The position numbers and the translations under genes are program-made. A DNA stretch of 57,623 bases, taken from Candidatus Rifleibacteriota bacterium (lineage in GTDB: Bacteria > Riflebacteria > Ozemobacteria > Ozemobacterales > Ozemobacteraceae). This document shows, piece after piece, positions 33,812 to 41,099 of the stretch (positions are counted from its first letter, which is position 1; every line of letters begins with the position of its first letter). Where the stretch lies: NCBI GenBank assembly GCA_029564115.1, contig JAKQQP010000029.1, positions 1-57,623 of the forward strand, in the 5' to 3' direction. The notes below the pieces were generated by a model, which had not been told where the DNA came from, searched no databases, and saw only the letters and a program-made list of their open reading frames with translations.

Positions 33812-34755
33812 CTTTTATGCTCCTCAAGACCGTTCTCTGTAAAAGACATGATGTGTCTGAATGCAAGGCTGTCATCAGATTCATACAGTTTACCATCTGA
33901 TGTGCCTACATAGAGAATTTTTTTAGGGCTCAGGGCGGCGCTCTTGGCATCGGCAATTTCGCATGAGATTTCGTCTGCCTGCACAATTTTTATGCTCCAG
34001 AGCCCAAGTTGCCCGCCGGCGATCAATCGGTCGGAAAATAGCACCAGAAAGTTGATCGGGCCAACTGTTCCTGACAGCTGTTGAGGAAATTTGTCAGGCT
34101 GAACTGCATAAACTCCGCGATCGGTAGTACCGGCGTAGAGAATATCGTCGACAACAATCAGACAGTTTATTGCCCTGGAAATCTCAGCAAATACAGGTTT
34201 CCAGGGCTTGTCGAGGCGGTTGCGGTATAGCCCGCTCGCTGTGCCCAGCCACAGTTCACCTCGCCATTCGGCAATGCTGTTAACCCAGGAAATTTGCAGG
34301 TTCTGGCTTTCTGAGAGAGTTGTCCAGGTATCTTTTTCAAGGGCAGCTGTGCCGCTGCCGACCGAGCCGATCAGCGTTTTTCCTGTGGAGGTGTGAGCTA
34401 GAGCGTGCAGTTTTTCGAACCCGGGAGCCTGGCGAAGATCGTCAAATTTCAGGTTTTGCAGATTCAGCCTTTGGCAGCCGCCGCCGGCAGTGGCAATATA
34501 GAGATGCCCGCCCTGAACCATGAGATTGTTGATCATGCTGAAGGGCTTGTCGGAAGCACTGTCGTAGAAGCGGCGAATCCCGGCAGAATCTGATAGCCAG
34601 AGGCCATTGCCGAAGGTGCCGACCCACATTCTGTGTTGATAGTCGAAAGCGATGCTTCTGATGGTATTGATGCCGGCTGGTAGCGTTTTTTGAGCCTGGG
34701 CAGGCTGGCAAAAAAGCAACGCAAACAACGACAGCGAAATGAAGATTTTGTACAT
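33808..34755 (-). CDS. Exported beta-propeller protein (Reg_prop-like)
   Basis: A 315-residue protein with a signal peptide (MYKIFISLSLFALLFCQPAQ, cut after AQA). Blades of the type HRMWVGTFGNGLWLSD, GELWLGTASGLYRN, DDILYAGTTDRGVYAV and KKILYVGTSDGKLYE repeat through the chain, giving a propeller. It is the first gene of the operon and a paralogue in type of the protein at 28459. Propeller domains of this kind are the sensory part of hybrid two-component systems, but no transmembrane or kinase part is attached here. The ligand is unknown. Confidence 0.72.
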   Translation of the reverse strand: MYKIFISLSLFALLFCQPAQAQKTLPAGINTIRSIAFDYQHRMWVGTFGNGLWLSDSAGIRRFYDSASDKPFSMINNLMVQGGHLYIATAGGGCQRLNLQNLKFDDLRQAPGFEKLHALAHTSTGKTLIGSVGSGTAALEKDTWTTLSESQNLQISWVNSIAEWRGELWLGTASGLYRNRLDKPWKPVFAEISRAINCLIVVDDILYAGTTDRGVYAVQPDKFPQQLSGTVGPINFLVLFSDRLIAGGQLGLWSIKIVQADEISCEIADAKSAALSPKKILYVGTSDGKLYESDDSLAFRHIMSFTENGLEEHKR

Positions 34756-34898
34756 TTCGTTTTAACCTTTGCCTTTCGGGTTTCAATTGATTTACGAATG
34801 AGAGCTAAAAAAGGTTTCATAAGTTTTTTCTTTATGAAAAATTTGTTGTGCCCCTGCCTTTTTAAATCGTTTGAGTTTTGGTGGGTTTATGGTGTATA

Positions 34899-34927
34899 TT
34901 GACAGCGTCGGGGTGGTGTGCTAGTAT
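34899..34927 (+). promoter_or_regulatory. Sigma-70 promoter of hpf
   Basis: A perfect TTGACA (34899-34904), a 17-base spacer and TAGTAT (34922-34927) give a start near 34934. A leader of about 48 bases with the ribosome site GGAGG (34972-34976) precedes the ATG at 34982. Confidence 0.75.
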
Positions 34928-34981
34928 GGGCTCCCCGCACATTACGGGATACGCGCTATTCCTCATTATCCGGAGGCTTTT

Positions 34982-35572
34982 ATGCAGTTTGTCATCAAGG
35001 GAAAAAATCTTCAGCTTACCGACGCTCTCAAAGATTATGCTGAGAAGAAGCTGTCGATCATCAAGAAATACTTCGACCATATCGTTGAAGTCGATGTTAC
35101 TCTCTCTGTTAAAGATTCAAAAGACACCAGCCGCAGCAGAGTTTGCGAAGTGACTGTCTGGGCCAAGTCAATCGGTAACCCGATTCATGGCAAATCAGCT
35201 TCTGAAGACCTCTATGCTTCGATCGACATGGTTGTCGAAAAGATCGAACGCCAGGTTAAAAAATTCAAAGAAAAAATCACCGGCCGCCGCAGAAGCAACA
35301 AGGGTGTCGACAAACAGGCCACCCACAGCGTTCTTTCTTTTGGTGAAGATTTTGCCACTAGATCAGAACAGGCCGCCAGCGAAGAACTCAAACCCAAAAT
35401 CGTCCGCAGCGGGACTTTCCCCATGCGCCCGATGTTCTCCGATGAAGCAGCTGAACAGCTTGAACTCTTCAATCAGGACTTTTTCGTGTTTTCAAACGCG
35501 GAAACCAACAGAATCAATGTTATCTATCGCAGGGGCGACGGCAATTTCGGTCTTATCGAACCAGAATATTGA
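34982..35572 (+). CDS. hpf: Ribosome hibernation promoting factor, long form
   Basis: A 196-residue long-form HPF (YvyD/RaiA). The N-terminal S30AE domain (about 1-100) starts MQFVIKGKNLQLTDALKDYA. A linker (about 100-130) leads to the C-terminal domain (about 135-195, RSGTFPMRPMFSDEAAEQLE and VIYRRGDGNFGLIEPEY) that dimerises and pairs two 70S ribosomes as 100S. It acts on ribosomes in stationary phase or stress. ATG 34982 has GGAGG at 34972-34976. It is followed by the EIIA gene after 40 bases; hpf and ptsN are also neighbours in proteobacteria, so the order is familiar. Confidence 0.95.
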   Translation: MQFVIKGKNLQLTDALKDYAEKKLSIIKKYFDHIVEVDVTLSVKDSKDTSRSRVCEVTVWAKSIGNPIHGKSASEDLYASIDMVVEKIERQVKKFKEKITGRRRSNKGVDKQATHSVLSFGEDFATRSEQAASEELKPKIVRSGTFPMRPMFSDEAAEQLELFNQDFFVFSNAETNRINVIYRRGDGNFGLIEPEY

Positions 35573-35612
35573 TCAAAAGATTTAAACCCCTGACAGGGAT
35601 GCAGGAGGAGTT

Positions 35613-36068
35613 TTGGAACTAAGCGAATTTATCTCACCCCAGCTGACCAAGCTGGAATTGAGTTCCACCACCAAGCTCGATGCCATCAAAGAGCTTATCG
35701 ATATGCTCGATACGGCGGGTTATCTCACTGACGCCGACGCTTTTCTGAAGTCTGTTCTCGAGCGTGAAAAAGTCGGTTCTACCGGCATAGGCAAAGGCAT
35801 TGCCATTCCGCATTCGAGAACTTCGACCGTCAGAGAAGTCGTTGTTGCAATTGGCCGTTCTACTGCCGGAATCGAGTTTGAAGCGCTCGACAACAGACCT
35901 GTGCACCTGATCTTTCTGATTGCTGCGCCTATCGAGTCTGGCGGGCTCTATTTGAAAGCTCTGGCTCGCTTGTCCAGATTGCTTCGCTACCAGGAATTCA
36001 GAAATGAACTTATGGAAGCCGCATCTGTCGACGAAGTGATCAAGATTATCTCTGCCGAAGAGAAATAA
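35613..36068 (+). CDS. ptsN: PTS EIIA component, PtsN/fructose-type
   Basis: A 151-residue PTS EIIA-2 domain protein. The phosphorylated His is H67 in GKGIAIPHSRTSTVREVVVA, with the LDNRPVHLIFLIAAP strand that follows in all PtsN/FruA-type EIIA proteins. The start is TTG 35613, with AGGAGG at 35603-35608, a close but acceptable distance. No EIIB or EIIC is near, so it is probably regulatory (EIIA-Ntr type). With hprK at 18786 it hints at a control-only PTS. It is downstream of hpf and upstream of secA; the gap holds a strong hairpin. Confidence 0.88.
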   Translation: MELSEFISPQLTKLELSSTTKLDAIKELIDMLDTAGYLTDADAFLKSVLEREKVGSTGIGKGIAIPHSRTSTVREVVVAIGRSTAGIEFEALDNRPVHLIFLIAAPIESGGLYLKALARLSRLLRYQEFRNELMEAASVDEVIKIISAEEK

Positions 36069-36131
36069 GGCTTTGTCGTTTTTGCCGAACTTTAGCTTCG
36101 ACAAAAGCTCGTAAATCTAACTGAATGCGTC

Positions 36132-36160
36132 AGGCGCGAGCCTTTTTCAAGGCCGCGCCT
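36132..36160 (+). terminator. Hairpin between ptsN and secA (terminator or secA attenuator)
   Basis: AGGCGCG (36132-36138) pairs with CGCGCCT (36154-36160), and inside it GCCTT pairs with AAGGC around a TTTC loop. TCTATTTTG follows. The structure ends ten bases before the secA ribosome site AAGGGG (36171-36176), so it may end the hpf-ptsN transcript or control secA. Confidence 0.6.
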
Positions 36161-36184
36161 TCTATTTTGAAAGGGGTCTCAGGC

Positions 36185-38953
36185 ATGTTCGAGTGGCTTT
36201 ATAAGCTGGTCAGATTCTTTATTCCGGATTTCAACGCCCGCGAGCTTTCCCGTCTCGAAGAAACGCTCGAAGAGGTAAACGCTCTCGAAGACGTATTCAA
36301 GAATTTGTCAAACGAAGAACTTGCCGGCATGACCTTGAAGTTCCGTCAGAGACTGTTTGACGGTGCATCGATCGACGATATCAAGGCTGAAGCCTTCGCA
36401 ACCGTCAGGGAAGCGGCCCGCCGTGTTCTCAATATGCGCCACTATGACGTGCAGATCCTGGGTGGTCTGGCCCTGCACGAGGGCCGCATTGTCGAAATGA
36501 AAACGGGCGAAGGTAAAACCCTTGTCGCCACTCTGCCTCTCTACCTCAACGCTCTCGAATTAAACCCGATCTGGGTTGATCTTGCCCAGAAAAAAGGCCA
36601 AAAAACTTTTGAACCCATCGTCGATGCCAATGGTTTGCCCGTTCCGGTAGGTCGTGGCGCACTGCTCGTCACGGTCAACGATTACCTGGCCCGCCGCGAC
36701 TCAGAATGGATGGGCAAAGTATATCGCTTTCTCGGTCTAAGCGTCGGTCTGAACGTGCATGGCCTGAATGCCGAAGAAAAACGTGAAGCTTATGCTTCTG
36801 ACATCACTTACGGCACAAACAACGAATTCGGTTTCGATTACCTGCGTGATAATATGGCCCTTACCCTGGCCGACTGCACGCAGCGCAGCGAATATAACTT
36901 CGCCATCGTCGATGAAGTCGATTCGATTCTTATCGACGAAGCCAGAACGCCTTTGATCATCTCAGGCCCGGCCGAAAAAGCCACGGCACTCTATTTCGTT
37001 TTTGCCAAAGTTGCCAGAGAAGTGCTCAAGCCCGAAGAAGATTACATTGTCGATGAGAAGCATCACGGTATTTCGGTTACCGAAAATGGTATCGCTAAAG
37101 TCGAAAAGGCTCTTGGTATCGAGAACCTCTACGACAACAGCAACATGGATCACGTGCATCACCTGCAGAATGCCCTCAAGGCCAAGCACTTTTTCCATCG
37201 CGATAAAGAATATATCGTCAGGCCCCGTGAAGACGGCCGCGGCCAGGAAGTGGTAATCGTCGACGAATTTACCGGTCGTCTGATGTTCGGCCGGCGCTAT
37301 TCAGACGGTCTGCATCAAGCTATCGAAGCCAAAGAAGGCGTACCGATCCAGCAGGAAAACCAGACCCTTGCCTCGATCACCTTCCAGAATTATTTCAGAC
37401 TTTATCGTAAACTGGCTGGTATGACCGGTACTGCCGAAACTGAAGCCAAAGAATTCAAAGAAATTTACAAATGCGAAGTGGTGGTCATCCCGCCGAATCG
37501 CCCCTGCGTCAGATACGATATGGCCGACGTGATCTATAAAACCGTCCAGGAAAAATTCGAAGCCATAGTCGACAATATCGTGCAGATTCACGAGAAAAAG
37601 CAGCCGGTGCTGGTTGGCACGATCTCTATCGAAAAGAGCGAGCTGATCGCGGCCATGCTGCGTAAACGCGGTGTTGTCTGCCAGGTTCTGAACGCGAAAT
37701 ACCATGAGCGTGAAGCAGAGATCGTCGCTCAGGCAGGCAGAGAAGGTGCCATAACCATTGCTACCAACATGGCCGGTCGTGGTACTGACATTCTGCTTGG
37801 CGGTAACCCTGAAATGCTCGCCCGTAACGAATTAGGCCATGCCGAAGGCGAAGAATACCAGAATGCTGTACAGAAATACCGCCAGCTCTGTGAAGCCGAA
37901 AAGAAGCGGGTTATCGAAGCCGGTGGTCTGTTCATTCTCGGTACTGAACGCCACGAATCCAGGCGCATTGACAATCAGTTGCGTGGCCGCGCCGGTCGCC
38001 AGGGTGATCCGGGTGTCAGCCAGTTCTATCTGTCGCTTGAAGATGATCTTATGCGCTTATTCGGCTCAGTAAACATTGCCAGTTGGATGGAAAGACTTGG
38101 CTGGGAAAAGGGTGAACCCATCGAACACCCCTGGATCTCGAAGTCTATCGAAAGCGCTCAGCGCAAAGTCGAAGCTTACCATTTCGACGTTCGTAAGCAT
38201 GTTCTCAAATACGATGACGTCATGAATCAGCAGCGCACCGTCATTTATAACGAGCGCCGCAAGGCTCTCGAGCAGGATCGTGTTTATGACGATCTGCTCG
38301 AAATGATCGACGAAATAATTGAAGGCATGGTAAGTTCGGCTCTCAACCCTGAGGTTGACCCTGATGATTACGATTATAATGCTCTCGCTGACCAGGTAAA
38401 GAAGATTTTTCCCATCGAATGTGAGGGCGGCGACCCGCGTAATGGCAAACCCGGTGAATTGTGCACCTTTTCGCGAGAAGAGCTGCTTGCCGAACTCAAG
38501 CGTCGCGCTCTTGACAAGCTCGCTGCCAAACGTGCCGAACTCGGTGACGACGATTTCTTTTCGATGCAGAAGTTTTTGCTGTTGCAGGTAGTCGACAGCA
38601 AATGGAAAGATCATCTGCACAACATGGACAACCTGCAGGATGGTATACATCTGCGCAGTTGGGGACAGCGCGATCCGCTGGTCGAATACAAGATCGAAGG
38701 CTATCAGATGTTTCAGAACATGATTGAAAGCATCGAAGAAGACTTGCTCTATTACCTCTATCGCGTTTCTTATTCCCGTGCTGAAGAACGCGAGGTTCAG
38801 GAACAACACGAGCAGGAAGTCTATTACAACCGCGGCGACGGTGACGAGGCCCCAAAGGCGCCCAGTCGTGCCGATGACACCACTAACCGCAATGAGCCAT
38901 GTCCGTGCGGCAGCGGCAAAAAATACAAAAAGTGTTGTGGCCGAACCAGTTAG
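36185..38953 (+). CDS. secA: Preprotein translocase ATPase SecA
   Basis: The protein has about 922 residues. SecA drives unfolded preproteins through SecYEG. Walker A MKTGEGKT is at 105-112, VTVNDYLARRD follows, the DEVDSILIDEARTPLIISG box is intact, and a C-terminal zinc motif CPCGSGKKYKKCC binds SecB or the ribosome. ATG 36185 with AAGGGG eight bases upstream is preferred; an in-frame ATG 20 codons earlier lies in the hairpin. About 30 extra residues (about 125-160, NPIWVDLAQKKGQKTFEPIV and onwards) lie between LNAL and LVTVND in the first nucleotide-binding domain, where most SecA proteins have six. Confidence 0.95.
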   Translation: MFEWLYKLVRFFIPDFNARELSRLEETLEEVNALEDVFKNLSNEELAGMTLKFRQRLFDGASIDDIKAEAFATVREAARRVLNMRHYDVQILGGLALHEGRIVEMKTGEGKTLVATLPLYLNALELNPIWVDLAQKKGQKTFEPIVDANGLPVPVGRGALLVTVNDYLARRDSEWMGKVYRFLGLSVGLNVHGLNAEEKREAYASDITYGTNNEFGFDYLRDNMALTLADCTQRSEYNFAIVDEVDSILIDEARTPLIISGPAEKATALYFVFAKVAREVLKPEEDYIVDEKHHGISVTENGIAKVEKALGIENLYDNSNMDHVHHLQNALKAKHFFHRDKEYIVRPREDGRGQEVVIVDEFTGRLMFGRRYSDGLHQAIEAKEGVPIQQENQTLASITFQNYFRLYRKLAGMTGTAETEAKEFKEIYKCEVVVIPPNRPCVRYDMADVIYKTVQEKFEAIVDNIVQIHEKKQPVLVGTISIEKSELIAAMLRKRGVVCQVLNAKYHEREAEIVAQAGREGAITIATNMAGRGTDILLGGNPEMLARNELGHAEGEEYQNAVQKYRQLCEAEKKRVIEAGGLFILGTERHESRRIDNQLRGRAGRQGDPGVSQFYLSLEDDLMRLFGSVNIASWMERLGWEKGEPIEHPWISKSIESAQRKVEAYHFDVRKHVLKYDDVMNQQRTVIYNERRKALEQDRVYDDLLEMIDEIIEGMVSSALNPEVDPDDYDYNALADQVKKIFPIECEGGDPRNGKPGELCTFSREELLAELKRRALDKLAAKRAELGDDDFFSMQKFLLLQVVDSKWKDHLHNMDNLQDGIHLRSWGQRDPLVEYKIEGYQMFQNMIESIEEDLLYYLYRVSYSRAEEREVQEQHEQEVYYNRGDGDEAPKAPSRADDTTNRNEPCPCGSGKKYKKCCGRTS

Positions 38954-38995
38954 TCGTTGCGGTTGATTAGCGTTTGAATCTTGCCGGAGTAACTT

Positions 38996-39472
38996 ATGTC
39001 GGGAATCATGAACGGAAAGACTGCGGTATCACTCGTCGAAGTGCTGATTGCCCTGGCTATATTGTCAACGCTGGCTTTGCCGATGTTCATGTTTGTGGTC
39101 GAGTATTCACGTGGCAGTTCGCAGCTTGGCGATTATTACCAGGTTCTCAATATTGTTGAAGAAAAGCTGGATATCGCCCTGGCCATGAATTTCAACGAGA
39201 TTCCGGCCGGTGCGACACAAAACATGCTTGTACCCTGCAGCAGTGGCCAAAACCTTGACCTTCGCCCGGCTGAAGTTAACAGATCGATCGTTAACTTTCG
39301 TATGCATACTGAAGTTTTGCCGATCGAGTTCGCGGCGATGAAAGATTCGACTTCAGGGCAGCTGCAGCGGGCCCGCGTCGAAGATGGCATGAAGCGCATC
39401 GAAATAATTGCCGAGTGGGGCGATAAAAAGAAGCACAGCATCAGTCTGATTTCCTATAAGGCCCACCTGTGA
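38996..39472 (+). CDS. Prepilin-type protein
   Basis: A 158-residue protein. A short leader MSGIMNGKTA is followed by VSLVEVLIALAILSTLALPM, a pilin helix with Glu in the expected position, but without the usual Gly-Phe cut site. The helix continues into YQVLNIVEEKLDIALAMNFN. The C-terminal part is a small beta-rich domain. GGAG 9 bases upstream supports ATG 38996; ATG 39008 is possible. Its stop overlaps the next gene as TGATG. It lies between secA and prfB in the same direction, an unusual place for pilus genes. Confidence 0.75.
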   Translation: MSGIMNGKTAVSLVEVLIALAILSTLALPMFMFVVEYSRGSSQLGDYYQVLNIVEEKLDIALAMNFNEIPAGATQNMLVPCSSGQNLDLRPAEVNRSIVNFRMHTEVLPIEFAAMKDSTSGQLQRARVEDGMKRIEIIAEWGDKKKHSISLISYKAHL

Positions 39473-39933
39473 TGAAAGCACGCGACAACAACGGAATAGC
39501 CATGCCGATCATACTTGGTCTGGTTCTTTGCCTTGCAGTCTGGGTCGCTTCTCTCGCCTGGACAATGACCAACGGTCGCAGCCTGTATCAGCAGGTTTTG
39601 AAGAGTCGAAAAGCTTATTTCATGGCCCGTTCGGGTATGCAACATCTTTTACTGAAGCTTAAAACGATGCAGCGGCACGGTGTTGAATCGATGCAGGCCA
39701 TTGAAAATGCGAATGAAGACGAAAAAAAACTTCTTTACGCCGTGTTTATTGAGGATATAATTGTACCACCGGACGACAACAACACCGGTGAAAAATATGG
39801 GTATCGGGTCAACGAGTTCAAAGTTGAGTCGGTAGATCTCGAAGAAGCCAGAATTACACTGCAGGTCGGGGTCGAAGGTACCTTCGGCGGGCAGAAGAAC
39901 AGTATAAGCAGATTGATTCGCGTAAGTCGATAA
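39472..39933 (+). CDS. PilX-like minor pilus protein, small
   Basis: A protein of about 153 residues whose ATG 39472 overlaps the prepilin stop. MKARDNNGIAMPIILGLVLC gives a possible Gly cut and one membrane helix (about 12-33). The helix leads into SRKAYFMARSGMQHLLLKLK, the amphipathic segment that marks the PilX/GspK-like proteins of this window (compare 24124 and 41100). The C-terminal 100 residues form a small periplasmic domain. With the gene at 38996 it makes a prepilin/PilX pair. The prfB ribosome site begins 12 bases after its stop. Confidence 0.7.
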   Translation: MKARDNNGIAMPIILGLVLCLAVWVASLAWTMTNGRSLYQQVLKSRKAYFMARSGMQHLLLKLKTMQRHGVESMQAIENANEDEKKLLYAVFIEDIIVPPDDNNTGEKYGYRVNEFKVESVDLEEARITLQVGVEGTFGGQKNSISRLIRVSR

Positions 39934-39957
39934 TCTGTAATTTCAGGAGGTATAACC

Positions 39958-41086
39958 GTGGAATATGAAGTGGTCGAAAAAATTCGCGCCATGAAAACCC
40001 GGCTCTCCGGTATCGGGAGCCATCTTTGACCTGCCCAACAAAAGGCAGCAGATCGAAGAGCTTGAATCAGCGACTCTGAACCCCAATTTCTGGAATGACC
40101 GCAACAAGGCTCTGGCCACCAGCCAGAAGATCGCCGAGCTGAAGAAAGCCTGTGATGCCTATGAGGCAGTAAACAAAGAATTTACCGACACTGTCGAATT
40201 GCTCGAGATTGCCGAAGCAGAAGACGACAATGCCATGTTTTCCCAGTTACTGGGCCAGCTCGACCCGATTGACAGAACAATCGACAATCTCGAGCTGACG
40301 ACTTTCCTTTCAGAGCCTTATGATGCCTCTGACGCGTATCTGTCGATCAAGCCAGGTGCCGGTGGTACCGAGTCTTCAGACTGGGCATCGATGCTTTTTC
40401 GCATGTATCAGCGCTACCTTGACGGCAGCGGCCTGAAGTACGAAGTTATCGATCTCCAGGAAGAAGAAACCGGCATAAAATCAGCGACTTTGCGGGTGAA
40501 GGGTCAGTATGCCTACGGCTATCTCAAAGGCGAAAAAGGCGTGCATCGTCTGGTGCGTATTTCGCCGTTTGACTCGAATGCCCGGCGCCATACCAGCTTC
40601 ACTGCGGTCGATGTCATGCCGATTCTGCCTGATGATGTCGATGTCGAAATAAAAGAAGACGACCTCAAACTTGATTTCTTTCGCAGTTCAGGGGCTGGTG
40701 GCCAGCACGTCAACAAGACCAGCAGCGCCGTGCGCATTACTCATATGCCGACCGGTATAGTTGTGGCCTGTCAGATCGAGCGCAGTCAGCACCAGAACCG
40801 CGAAGTGGCACTGGGTATGTTGCGTGCCAAGCTTTTCGAACTGCAACAACAGGAAAAGAAAAAAGAACTCAAGAACATTCAGGGCGACATGAAGAACATT
40901 TCGTGGGGCAACCAGATCAGATCCTACGTGTTCTGTCCTTACACTCTGGTGAAAGACCTGAGAACCGGGCAATCGACTTCAGATGTGCGCCGGGTAATGG
41001 ATGGTGAAATTGAGCCTTTTATCAAAGCTTATTTGAACTGGCATGCCAATGGTGAAAAGCCAATGAACGTTGCTGACGCAGAATAA
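39958..41086 (+). CDS. prfB: Peptide chain release factor 2 with programmed +1 frameshift
   Basis: RF2 reads UGA and UAA stops. Translation begins at GTG 39958 (AGGAGG at 39945-39950) and runs 23 codons to CTT at 40024-40026, followed by in-frame TGA C (40027-40030). This is the autoregulatory slip site of prfB. An internal ribosome-like GGGAG lies just upstream (about 40015-40019). After a +1 shift translation resumes at GAC 40028 and continues to the stop at 41086, giving about 375 residues. The downstream part has the SPF anticodon motif (VRISPFDSNAR) and the catalytic GGQ (40697-40705, SGAGGQHVNKTSSA). The gene is embedded among pilus genes. Confidence 0.96.
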
Positions 41087-41099
41087 ATGAGGTGAACAA

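Noticed and set aside
36125..36184. Starting SecA at 36125
   Set aside because: The extra 20 residues cover the hairpin and have no match to SecA; the ribosome site favours 36185.
38066..38809. Long open frame on the minus strand in secA
   Set aside because: It mirrors the third codon positions of secA and lacks a ribosome site.
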